DNA of 64,000 bases, taken from positions 55,812 through 119,811 of the forward strand of contig NZ_SSOB01000025.1 of assembly GCF_004801405.1 (NCBI RefSeq), given 5' to 3'. Shown here piece after piece: positions 17,957-25,948 of this stretch. The stretch is from Cohnella fermenti. Lineage in GTDB: Bacteria; Bacillota; Bacilli; Paenibacillales; Paenibacillaceae. How positions within the stretch are numbered: position 1 is the stretch's first letter; the number at the start of each line of letters is the position of its first letter. The position numbers were made by a program, and so were the translations under genes. Below the pieces are notes generated by a model. It saw only the letters and a list, made by a program, of their open reading frames with translations, did not search any database and was not told the DNA's origin.

Positions 17957-19672
17957 ATGTCCAACAAATCCGTATCGCTGGGCATGGCTCTGCTGCTTGT
18001 TGTGCTGAGCGCGTGCAGCCAATCGGGAGGGGACAAGAACGGAGCCGACAATGGCGGTGCCGCCTCGCAACCTGCGGAAGCGGCTTCGCCGTCCGCGGAA
18101 GCCGAGACGTACGATCCGTTCGGCAAGTATCCGGAGACGATCACGCTGACGTACGGCAAGTCGGTAGATCCGACGGACAACAGCTTGCCGGGAGGAGACA
18201 CGCCGGAGAACAACCAGTATTCGCGTTATATTCTGGACAATCTGAACATCGACACGAAGGTGACCTGGCAGGCCGCGTCCGGAACGAATTACGACCAGAA
18301 GGTGAACCTGGCCATCTCGAGCAGCGACTTGCCCGATGCGCTCGTGGTCAAGGACACCCAACTGCGGGAGATGGTGAAGTCCGGGCAACTGGCGGATCTG
18401 ACCGAGGTGTTCGAGCAGTACGCTTCTCCGGCGATGAAGAACTTCATGGAGAAGACCGACGGCAAGTCGGCCGAAGCGGTTACGTTCGACGGCAAGATGT
18501 ACGCGATCCCGAGCATCCAGGTTCAGTCCGACGGCGTTCACGAGATGTGGATTCGGAAGGATTGGCTGGACAAGCTTGGCCTGGAGCCGCCGAAGACGAT
18601 GGAGGACCTCGAGAAGGTAGCGAAGGCGTTCGTCGAGCAGGACCCGGACGGCAACGGCAAGAACGATACGATCGGCATAGCCGGCCAGCAGAACGGAAGC
18701 AAGCTGTATGCCAACTTCCTTGAATCGACCAATAACACGTTCGGCCTCGATCCGATCTTCGGCGCCTATCAGTCGTATCCCGGCTATTGGCTGAAGGACG
18801 ACTCGGGCAATCCCGTCTACGGCTCGATTCTTCCGGAGACGAAGGAAGCGCTCGGCAAGCTGCGCGATCTGTACGCCGAGGGGCTGATCGACAAGGAGAT
18901 CGGCATCCGCAAGAGCGCCTACGAGCCGGTCGTCAGCGGCCAGGCCGGCATCTTCTTCGCCCCGTGGTGGATGGGCTACGGCCCGCTGCCGGATGCGATC
19001 AAGAACGACCCGAACGCGAACTGGCAGGCGTATCTGCTGCCGCTTGACGCAGAAGGGCAATTCAACGCCCATATGGGAGCGCCGTCCACGCTGTTCGTTG
19101 TCGTGCGCAAGGGCTACGAGCATCCGGAAGCGGTCGTCAAGATGCTGAATATGCTCGTGCGGGACGAATCGAAGTTCGACATCAGCGTCCCGATCGGCTA
19201 TTACCCGCTGCGCGTGCCGATGTCTTATACCGACGAGAGCGAGTACTCCGCCAAGGCGCTGAAGGAAGTGCTTGCCGGAACGAAGAAGCCGGAAGACTTC
19301 GCCGATCCGGGCTACAAGCTGCTCGCCGCCGATATCCAGAACGTCACGAAGGTCAAGAAGCAGCCTTACGACGACATGGACATCGACAATTGGGACCCGC
19401 AGGCGGATATGGGCACCTGGAGCCGAATTTATTCCCTGCTCGTCGGTTCGTCGCCGCTGGAGCAAGACTACAACAAGGTGTACAGCCTGCTCTATTCGCA
19501 GACGAAGACGATGGAGAGCCGCTGGTCCAACCTGAAGAAGCTGGAGGACGAGACGTTCCTGAAGATTATTATGGGAGCGGCGCCGCTGGACGACTTCGAC
19601 AAGTTCGTCGCCGACTGGAAGAAGCAAGGCGGAGACAAGATTACCGAGGAAGTGAAGGCAGCGATTCAATAG
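17957..19672 (+). CDS. Extracellular solute-binding lipoprotein (LplA-like, CUT1 importer)
   Basis: This 571-residue protein begins with a lipoprotein signal (lipobox VLSAC, Cys about 17) and a short acidic/Ala-rich tether. The remainder is a large family-1 type binding protein like LplA, with LTYGKSVDPTDNSLPGG and KIGIRKSAYEPVVSGQAGIFFAPW-type stretches. It delivers an oligosaccharide to the two permeases downstream. ATG 17957 has AAGGGGGAA before it; upstream in-frame codons from 17912 lack a site. No ATPase gene is present, so a shared MsmX-type ATPase elsewhere is expected. Confidence 0.9.
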   Translation: MSNKSVSLGMALLLVVLSACSQSGGDKNGADNGGAASQPAEAASPSAEAETYDPFGKYPETITLTYGKSVDPTDNSLPGGDTPENNQYSRYILDNLNIDTKVTWQAASGTNYDQKVNLAISSSDLPDALVVKDTQLREMVKSGQLADLTEVFEQYASPAMKNFMEKTDGKSAEAVTFDGKMYAIPSIQVQSDGVHEMWIRKDWLDKLGLEPPKTMEDLEKVAKAFVEQDPDGNGKNDTIGIAGQQNGSKLYANFLESTNNTFGLDPIFGAYQSYPGYWLKDDSGNPVYGSILPETKEALGKLRDLYAEGLIDKEIGIRKSAYEPVVSGQAGIFFAPWWMGYGPLPDAIKNDPNANWQAYLLPLDAEGQFNAHMGAPSTLFVVVRKGYEHPEAVVKMLNMLVRDESKFDISVPIGYYPLRVPMSYTDESEYSAKALKEVLAGTKKPEDFADPGYKLLAADIQNVTKVKKQPYDDMDIDNWDPQADMGTWSRIYSLLVGSSPLEQDYNKVYSLLYSQTKTMESRWSNLKKLEDETFLKIIMGAAPLDDFDKFVADWKKQGGDKITEEVKAAIQ

Positions 19673-19683
19673 AATCGCGGACG

Positions 19684-19708
19684 GAGGCGCCGGTGTTCCC
19701 GGCGCCTC
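19684..19708 (+). promoter_or_regulatory. Intercistronic hairpin between binding protein and permeases
   Basis: The perfect 10-bp arms GAGGCGCCGG and CCGGCGCCTC enclose a 5-base loop. No T-run follows. Such stems after binding-protein genes often stabilise the upstream message or attenuate readthrough, giving more binding protein than permease. Confidence 0.55.
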
Positions 19709-19741
19709 TGCGAAGCGGCAGAGAGAGGGAGGAGAGCGAGG

Positions 19742-20632
19742 ATGAGGAACCGAAGCTTCACCAAGCATTATTACGTCATGCTGTTGCCGGGGCTCGTCTG
19801 GCTGGCGCTGATCAGCATCGTTCCCATGTTCGGGATCGCGATCGCCTTCGAGGACTTCAACCCCGGGCGCGGCTTCTTCCGATCCGAATGGATCGGCTGG
19901 GACAACTTCGAGTACATGTTCGACCTGAACGATACGGTTCAGATCTTCGGCAACACCGTATTCATCGCCGTTATGAAAATCATCGCCAACCTCGTCGTAC
20001 CGCTCGTCTTCGCCATCATGCTGAACGAGCTTCGCTTCACGTCGATGAAGCGCTGGATTCAGACGATTGTGTACCTGCCGCATTTTCTATCGTGGGTCAT
20101 TCTGTCCGGCATTCTGCTCGATATCTTCTCCTACACGGGACCCGTGAACGAGCTGCTGTCGATCTTCGGAGCCGAGCCGATTCTGTTCTTCGCCCGCGCG
20201 GATCTGTTCCCGTATATCGTTGTCGGCAGCGACGTGTGGAAGGAGTTCGGGTTCAATACGATTATTTACCTGGCGGCTCTTACCGGCATCAACCCTTCGC
20301 TGTATGAAGCGGCTTCCATCGACGGCGCCTCGCGGCTTCGCCGCATCTGGCACGTGACGCTTCCGGGTCTGCGCACAACCATCGTTCTGCTTGCGGTATT
20401 GAGCCTGGGCAACGTCCTTAACGCGGGCTTCGATCAGATCTTCAACCTCTACAACCCGCTGCTCTACTCGAGCGGCGATATTATCGACACCTGGGTGTAC
20501 AGGGAAGGGCTGTTGAATATGCAATACGGGCTGGCGACGGCCGTCGGCCTGCTCAAGTCGGTTGTCAGCTTCATCCTGATTGTCGCCTCTTATGCGCTGG
20601 CGTCCAAATTCGCGAACTATCGCATCTTCTAA
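19742..20632 (+). CDS. ABC transporter permease (LplB-like, CUT1)
   Basis: This 296-residue protein has about six membrane helices. The EAA loop reads EAASIDGASRLRRIWHVTLPGL (about 192-213), where the ATPase docks. The sequence NFEYMFDLNDTVQIFGNT is typical of LplB-type permeases. The site GAGAGGGAGGAGAG precedes the ATG. It is the first of two permeases, 16 bases apart, for the lipoprotein upstream; the substrate is probably an oligosaccharide containing arabinofuranose. Confidence 0.93.
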   Translation: MRNRSFTKHYYVMLLPGLVWLALISIVPMFGIAIAFEDFNPGRGFFRSEWIGWDNFEYMFDLNDTVQIFGNTVFIAVMKIIANLVVPLVFAIMLNELRFTSMKRWIQTIVYLPHFLSWVILSGILLDIFSYTGPVNELLSIFGAEPILFFARADLFPYIVVGSDVWKEFGFNTIIYLAALTGINPSLYEAASIDGASRLRRIWHVTLPGLRTTIVLLAVLSLGNVLNAGFDQIFNLYNPLLYSSGDIIDTWVYREGLLNMQYGLATAVGLLKSVVSFILIVASYALASKFANYRIF

Positions 20633-20648
20633 GGGAGGGAGCTCGAAC

Positions 20649-21533
20649 ATGACAAGAGATACGAGCCTGCGCGCGCGGCTGTTCGACGGGTTCCTCCTGA
20701 TCGCGTTGCTCGCGATTGCGTTCCTCTGCCTGCTGCCGATCTGGTACACGCTTGCGGTGTCGCTAAGCGAGAAGTCGGCCGCTTCGGCAGGGCGAGTGTG
20801 GCTGTGGCCCGTCGGCTTCAACTTCAACTCCTACGAGCAGATCATGAACGACGGCCGCTTCTTCCACTCGTTCTGGATCTCGATTCAGCGCGTATTGCTG
20901 GGGGCTTCCCTTACGATCGCGATCACGACGCTGATGGCTTATCCGCTGTCGCGAAACACAAGAGAATTCCGTCTGCGCAACGTGTTTATGTGGATTCTCG
21001 TCTTCACGCTGCTTTTCAACGGGGGGCTGATTCCTTGGTACATGACGGTCAAGACGCTCGGCCTGTACGACACGATCTGGGGATTGGTGCTCGGCGGCGG
21101 CGTTCCGGTCTTCAACGTCATTCTGATCGTCAACTACTTCCGCAATCTGCCCAAGGAATTGGACGAGGCGGCGCTTGTCGACGGAGCGGGGCCGTGGCGG
21201 ATGCTGGGCGCAATCTACGTGCCGCTGGCCGTTCCCGTGCTGGCGACGGTTACGTTGTTCACGATCGTTTACCATTGGAACGAGTTTTTCCACGGGCTTG
21301 TGCTCACGTCGGGGCAGGACCACTATCCGTTGCAGACCTTCATCCAACAGCTCGTCGTCGTGGTCGATGCGTCCAATATGACCGAGGATCAATACAAGAG
21401 ATTAAACGAGCTGTCCAATCAGACGCTGAACGCCGCCAAGATCTTCATCGCGATGCTCCCGGTGCTCGTCGTTTATCCGTTACTGCAGCGCTTCTTCATT
21501 CATGGGATTACGTTGGGCTCGGTCAAGGAGTAA
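20649..21533 (+). CDS. ABC transporter permease (YtcP-like, CUT1)
   Basis: This 294-residue protein is the second permease of the importer. The EAA motif is DEAALVDGAGPWRMLGAIYVPLAVP (about 175-199) and the protein ends in the family-typical FIHGITLGSVKE. ATG 20649 with AAGGGAGGGAGC is preferred over the longer frame from 20580, which would run into the first permease. No ATP-binding gene follows. Confidence 0.93.
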   Translation: MTRDTSLRARLFDGFLLIALLAIAFLCLLPIWYTLAVSLSEKSAASAGRVWLWPVGFNFNSYEQIMNDGRFFHSFWISIQRVLLGASLTIAITTLMAYPLSRNTREFRLRNVFMWILVFTLLFNGGLIPWYMTVKTLGLYDTIWGLVLGGGVPVFNVILIVNYFRNLPKELDEAALVDGAGPWRMLGAIYVPLAVPVLATVTLFTIVYHWNEFFHGLVLTSGQDHYPLQTFIQQLVVVVDASNMTEDQYKRLNELSNQTLNAAKIFIAMLPVLVVYPLLQRFFIHGITLGSVKE

Positions 21534-21605
21534 TCTGTTGCAATCCCGGCTTGCTTGAACTACAGTTAATCTGATAGCAAAGGGGAGTGAAGAGGGGGCA
21601 AGCGG

Positions 21606-22217
21606 ATGGCCAGTGGAGTAAAGAGTACCAAGATCGATCCCTACTTCAATAAGCTGAAGCAGTGGAAGGAAGAGTTCGAGCTGCTCCGGAGCATCGTGCT
21701 CGACTGCGAGGTGACGGAGGACTTCAAGTGGATGCATCCCTGCTACACGCATGACAACAAGAACATCGTTCTGATCCACGGATTCAAGGAATACTGCGCG
21801 CTTCTGTTCCACAAGGGCGCCTTGCTCAAGGACCCGCACGGCATTCTGATCCAGCAGACGGAGAACGTCCAGGCGGCGCGGCAGCTTCGGTTCACAAGCG
21901 CCTCGCAGATCGAAGAGCTGCAGCTTATTATCAAGAGCTACATCGACGAGGCGATCGAGATCGAGAAGGCCGGCCTGAAGGTGGCCCTTAAGAAGCATGA
22001 GGATTACGCCGTGCCGGAGGAATTGCACAACAAGTTCGAGGAGATCCCCGAATTGAAGACGGCATTCGAAGGGCTGACGCCGGGGCGGCAGCGCGGGTAC
22101 ATCTACTATATCTCCTCGGCCAAGCAAGCGAAGACGCGGGAGGCGAGGATCGAGAAGTACATCCCGCACATTCTCGCCGGCAAAGGAATGGACGACGATC
22201 TGGAGGACAACGCATGA
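21606..22217 (+). CDS. YdeI/DUF1801-like protein
   Basis: This 203-residue cytosolic protein has an N-terminal DUF1801-type domain (about 10-120; EDFKWMHPCYTHDNKNIVLIHGFKEYCALLFHKG). Its C-terminus is the OmdA/YdeI-type region FEGLTPGRQRGYIYYISSAKQAKTREARIEKYIP (about 155-190). YdeI proteins are linked to peptide-antibiotic resistance or iron in Bacilli, but the role is not established. It overlaps the following small gene by 4 bases, so the two are co-translated. Confidence 0.8.
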   Translation: MASGVKSTKIDPYFNKLKQWKEEFELLRSIVLDCEVTEDFKWMHPCYTHDNKNIVLIHGFKEYCALLFHKGALLKDPHGILIQQTENVQAARQLRFTSASQIEELQLIIKSYIDEAIEIEKAGLKVALKKHEDYAVPEELHNKFEEIPELKTAFEGLTPGRQRGYIYYISSAKQAKTREARIEKYIPHILAGKGMDDDLEDNA

Positions 22218-22522
22218 GCCAGCGCTATCGCATCACCAGAACGTTCCAGGAGAACGCCCCCGGTGCGGCCATCTCCCTGGACGAATGCAAGCGGTACTTC
22301 GCCGACAAACCCGATTTTGCTTATTCGCCCCAATACACCGTGACCGGCTCTTCGAGCACGATGACGATCGACGGGGATTTCTTCTTATGGAGTGTCGGCG
22401 AGTCCGTCATTCCGTTCCGTCATTACGACGGGGACCTGTACGTGGCGATTACGCACGAAGCGGTCGTGCCCAAGATGGTCGAGATCGCCAGCGAGCTTCG
22501 GGCCGATATTACGGAGGGGTAG
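22214..22522 (+). CDS. Small hypothetical protein co-translated with the YdeI-like gene
   Basis: This protein has 102 residues and I recognise no family. It has no signal or membrane segment and a mixed alpha/beta composition with YRITRTFQENAPG at the start and DGDLYVAITHEAVVPKMVEIASEL near the end. The ATG overlaps the upstream stop (ATGA), which argues that it is real and functions with the YdeI-like protein. Confidence 0.65.
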   Translation: MSQRYRITRTFQENAPGAAISLDECKRYFADKPDFAYSPQYTVTGSSSTMTIDGDFFLWSVGESVIPFRHYDGDLYVAITHEAVVPKMVEIASELRADITEG

Positions 22523-22545
22523 AGGGAGATATCCCACCGAACCCG

Positions 22546-22770
22546 CCGGCCGCCGAATTTTATGCGAAAAATCACATTGGTGCTGCCCAGTAACGGGGAC
22601 TTTGGCCGGTTTTATGCGAAAAATCACATTCGTGGAGAAATTTCCGGCTCAACTTGCCGGATATATACGAAAAACCGCATAAAAACGCCGCAATCCCCTC
22701 CCAACCGGACCGACGAATGTGAAAAACCACATAAAATGCCGCAAGCGCCTCCTATCCGGGCCGACGAACG
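22546..22770 (+). repeat. Dispersed intergenic hairpin repeat, copy B (four units)
   Basis: It has the same four-unit plan as copy A at 11315-11505. Cores lie near 22560-22578, 22612-22630, 22662-22680 and 22716-22734. The first two read ATGCGAAAAATCACAT; the third and fourth are AYGAAAAACCGCAT-like and ATGTGAAAAACCACAT. Conserved spacers include GAGAAATTTCCGGC and GCCGCAA. Base changes on one arm are sometimes matched on the other, as if the hairpin were under selection. Confidence 0.8.
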
Positions 22771-22830
22771 GCCAACGAACGGCCAACGAACGGCCGACAA
22801 ATGGCTGACAAACGACCGGCGAACGGCCGG
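22761..22830 (+). repeat. Degenerate 11-bp tandem repeat
   Basis: The unit CGAACGGCCAA is repeated about three times exactly (22765-22797) and then continues in degenerate form to 22830. It lies directly after repeat copy B and before the AraC gene. No coding potential is apparent. Confidence 0.6.
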
Positions 22831-22892
22831 CGAGCCTGATGCATTACGTCAAATCGCATGCTATTCTGGACGAAGGAGGTGAGCGCAACGAG

Positions 22893-23912
22893 GTGAGCAC
22901 CATAAACCCGTCGGAGAGAGATTGCTTCATCGAGAACGAGAGCAGCGGCGACAATCGCGAGATGAGGCAGCGACTGACCACGCTGTACCGGCAGAGCGCG
23001 TTCGAACAGACTGCGCATATCCCTTCGCAACTGGGGGAGGGATATTGGCGCCGGATTCGCACGGGCCCGGCGATCGATCTGATTCAGTGCGACGTCAGGT
23101 TCCACGAGGCGGTCGTCATGGGCAGCCGCGAAGCGGAAGAGATCGTCAGCCTCGGCTGCTGCCTGGACGAGGGCATCCGGTGGAGCGTCGAGGGGCGGGC
23201 GGATGAGATCGGACTGGATCGCGGCGAGATATCCGCCTTCGGCGATCTTCGCACGGCCAGCGTGTGCCGTTATGAAGAGGGCAAGCGATTCCGCGGCGTG
23301 TCGGTCAACATCGCGAGGCCGGATTCGCTGGAACGGCTGGACTCGCTCTCATTAGGCCGCTTGACGTCCGCGCTGCGGGACCGGAACGGCCATCTGGACA
23401 ACATTCGGATGACGCCGGCGCTGGAGAGGATCGTCAAGGATATCGTCGAATGCCCTTACGAAGGCGATGTCAAGCAGCTCTACTTAAGCGGCAAAACGCT
23501 GGAGCTTATCGCCGTCTACATAGGAGAGGCGATCCAGGAGCGGGCGGGGCCGATCGTGCCGGGAATGTCGCGCACCGACCTCGACGGGCTGCATCGGGCG
23601 AAGGAGATTCTCGATCGCTCGTCCGCAGCTCCGCCGACCTTGGCCGAGCTGGCGAGAATGGTGTGCCTGAACGAGTACAAGCTGAAGAAGGGGTTTAAGC
23701 TGCTGTTCGGCATGCCGGTTCACGCGTACGTCATCGAGCGGAGGCTGGAAGAGGCGTGCCGGCTGCTTGAGGCGGGAGCGGCCACGATCACCGAAGCTTC
23801 GTATGTCGCGGGATTCGGGAAGCCGGGGCGGTTCGCGGAGTTCTTCCGGCGCAAGTACGGAACGAGTCCGTCGGACTTTTATCGGGGCCGGGCCGCCAGA
23901 GGAGAACAATAA
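22893..23912 (+). CDS. AraC family regulator, siderophore-type
   Basis: This 339-residue regulator has a long sensor region (about 1-230) and a C-terminal AraC double helix-turn-helix. The domain has LAELARMVCLNEYKLKKGFKLLFGMPVHAYVIERRLEEA and then AGFGKPGRFAEFFRRKYGTSPSDF (about 245-330). The layout resembles PchR/YbtA-type regulators that bind ferric siderophores. GTG 22893 has a perfect AAGGAGGTGA at 22873-22882. It lies upstream of a Fur-like box and paired ABC genes, which supports iron control. The ligand is unknown. Confidence 0.85.
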   Translation: MSTINPSERDCFIENESSGDNREMRQRLTTLYRQSAFEQTAHIPSQLGEGYWRRIRTGPAIDLIQCDVRFHEAVVMGSREAEEIVSLGCCLDEGIRWSVEGRADEIGLDRGEISAFGDLRTASVCRYEEGKRFRGVSVNIARPDSLERLDSLSLGRLTSALRDRNGHLDNIRMTPALERIVKDIVECPYEGDVKQLYLSGKTLELIAVYIGEAIQERAGPIVPGMSRTDLDGLHRAKEILDRSSAAPPTLAELARMVCLNEYKLKKGFKLLFGMPVHAYVIERRLEEACRLLEAGAATITEASYVAGFGKPGRFAEFFRRKYGTSPSDFYRGRAARGEQ

Positions 23913-24000
23913 TCCGGATTGGGGCGGAATTTCTCCCGATTCGGGTCGCCGGCGCATGGACGATTATGGGATAGTAGGGAGCGTGACAGTTGTCGATTGG

Positions 24001-24024
24001 CCCTCTGCGGAGAGTCTTTTTTTT
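24001..24024 (+). terminator. Weak terminator after the AraC gene
   Basis: A 4-bp CTCT/AGAG stem with loop GCGG is followed by eight T (24017-24024). The stem is short, so termination would be partial. Confidence 0.35.
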
Positions 24025-24034
24025 CAACCGTCAG

Positions 24035-24049
24035 TGATAATGATTATCG
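24035..24049 (+). promoter_or_regulatory. Fur box before the siderophore-type ABC genes
   Basis: TGATAATGATTATCG matches the 7-1-7 Fur box at all but the last base. It lies 28 bases before the ATG of the first ABC gene and directly after a T-run. Iron repression of the operon is expected. Confidence 0.85.
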
Positions 24050-24076
24050 TTGAGAAAAAAGAGGGAGGCGAAGGAA

Positions 24077-25948
24077 ATGGCGGCCAAAGAGGAACGACAG
24101 GCGGAGGGATTGCTTCGGATCGCCGGGCAGAAGAAGGGCTTGCTCCTGACGGCCAGCATCTTCTCTATCTTGTCCAGCCTGCTGCAGTTAGCTCCGTTCT
24201 ATGCCGTATACCGTATCGTGGAAGAAGTGATGGCCGGTGCCCGAAGCCCGTCCGCCGTCGACGGGGACGTGCTTGTGTACTGGGGTGTCGTCGCGTTCGT
24301 TGCGCTCGTCGCCGCGCTTGTCGCGCTGTACATCGGAGGGATGTGCTCCCATATTGCGGCGTTCGACATTCTGTACCGTCTGCGGGTGAAGCTGACCGAC
24401 CATGTGGCGTGTGTGCCGATGGGCTATCATACCCGAACCTCCAAGGGAGAGCTCAAGAAGATTATCGAGGTCAGCGTCGAGCGAATCGAGAAGTTCATCG
24501 CGCATCAGTTGCCGGATATCGTCAGCGCGATCGCCATTCCGCTTCTGCTGATCGGGTACCTGTTCGGGCTCGATTGGCGGCTCGCCGTCGTTCTGCTTGT
24601 GCCGATCGTCGTCGGCTTCTGGATTCAAGCGCGGATCTTCGCGGGCGAAGCGGGGCAGGAAGCCTACCGAAGCTACCAATACGCGATGGAAGAGATGAAT
24701 GCGACGGGAGTGGAATACGTAAGAGGCATGCCTGCAGTCAAGATCTTCGGCATCAAGGCCGAGTCGTTCCTGACCTTCAAGCAGGCGGTCGGCAGCTACC
24801 GGGATATCGCGATGCGAATTACGATGATCTGCAAGACGCCGTACAGCCTGTTCTTCGTCATCGTCAGCTCGCTGTTCGTCTTCGTCGTTCCCGCGGGCGT
24901 TCTGATCGCAAGCGGCAGCCCGGGCAATCAATCGTTCGCCATTACGCTTATTCTGTTCTTGCTCATTACCCCCAGCCTGTCGGTTCCGCTGCTTAAGCTG
25001 ATGTACATCGGCGGCGGACTGCGGGATATCGTCGAGGGCAACAAGCGGATCGCCGCCGTGTTGTCGGAGCCGATTGTGCAGGAGCCGGACAGTCCGAGGG
25101 CGCCGCTGGCGTACGGGATCGAATTCCGCGGCGTTCGCTTCGCGTACGAGAAGCCGGACAGCAAGCACTACAAGCAGGTGCTGACCGATGTGAGCTTCTC
25201 GGCGAGGGAAGGCGAGATGACCGCGCTTGTCGGCCCCTCAGGCGGCGGCAAGTCGACGATCGCAAGCTTGCTGCTTCGGTTCTGGGACGTGCAGGAGGGA
25301 GAGATTCTTATCGGAGGCGTGCCGATCCGCGAGATGGGAACCGACCGGCTGATGGATGCGGTATCGTTTGTTTTCCAGGATGTGCATCTGTTCTACGACA
25401 CAATCGAAGAGAACATTCGGATGGGCAACCGCGAAGCCGGCAGGGAGCAGGTGATCGAAGCGGCCAAGCGCGCTTCCTGCCACGAGTTCATCGAGAAGCT
25501 GGAGCACGGCTACGAGACGCGGATCGGCGAGGGGGGAACTTACTTGTCCGGGGGAGAAGCGCAACGGATCGCAATCGCCCGGGCGCTGCTGAAGGATGCC
25601 CCGATTCTGGTGCTCGACGAAGCTACCGCCTATGCGGACGCGGAGAACGAGCGGAAGATTCAGCAGGGGCTGATCGAGCTCGTGAAGGGGAAGACCGTCC
25701 TGATCATTGCGCATCGCCTGTCCACGATCCGGATGGCCGAACAGATTGTTGTTGTCCGGGACGGAAGCATCGTCGAACGCGGAACCCATGACGAGCTGCG
25801 GGACAAGGGCGGCCTCTACGAGCAGATGTGGGTCGCCCACCGCAGCGCGGCTTCCTGGAAGCTGGGCAAGCGGAACGCGGCGGCTGGCACAGCCGAGGAT
25901 GCGACTAAGAACGGCAGGGAGGTGCGAGCGCGTGTCTTATTGGACTAA
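24077..25948 (+). CDS. ABC half-transporter, siderophore-type (YbtP/IrtA-like)
   Basis: This 623-residue protein has an N-terminal six-helix type IV ABC membrane domain (about 15-300) and a C-terminal ATPase. Walker A is GPSGGGKST (about 386), the signature is LSGGEAQR (about 491) and Walker B is ILVLDEAT (about 511). With its partner it resembles YbtPQ/IrtAB, exporter-fold transporters that import ferric siderophores; an export role is also possible. ATG 24077 has GGGAGG upstream. A Fur box controls it, and the next gene overlaps by 17 bases. Confidence 0.88.
   Translation: MAAKEERQAEGLLRIAGQKKGLLLTASIFSILSSLLQLAPFYAVYRIVEEVMAGARSPSAVDGDVLVYWGVVAFVALVAALVALYIGGMCSHIAAFDILYRLRVKLTDHVACVPMGYHTRTSKGELKKIIEVSVERIEKFIAHQLPDIVSAIAIPLLLIGYLFGLDWRLAVVLLVPIVVGFWIQARIFAGEAGQEAYRSYQYAMEEMNATGVEYVRGMPAVKIFGIKAESFLTFKQAVGSYRDIAMRITMICKTPYSLFFVIVSSLFVFVVPAGVLIASGSPGNQSFAITLILFLLITPSLSVPLLKLMYIGGGLRDIVEGNKRIAAVLSEPIVQEPDSPRAPLAYGIEFRGVRFAYEKPDSKHYKQVLTDVSFSAREGEMTALVGPSGGGKSTIASLLLRFWDVQEGEILIGGVPIREMGTDRLMDAVSFVFQDVHLFYDTIEENIRMGNREAGREQVIEAAKRASCHEFIEKLEHGYETRIGEGGTYLSGGEAQRIAIARALLKDAPILVLDEATAYADAENERKIQQGLIELVKGKTVLIIAHRLSTIRMAEQIVVVRDGSIVERGTHDELRDKGGLYEQMWVAHRSAASWKLGKRNAAAGTAEDATKNGREVRARVLLD

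Noticed and set aside
17729..20083. A 784-codon open frame on the minus strand opposite the binding-protein gene
   Set aside because: It is an antisense shadow of the ABC lipoprotein and permease, with Arg/Val-rich low-quality composition and no start signal.
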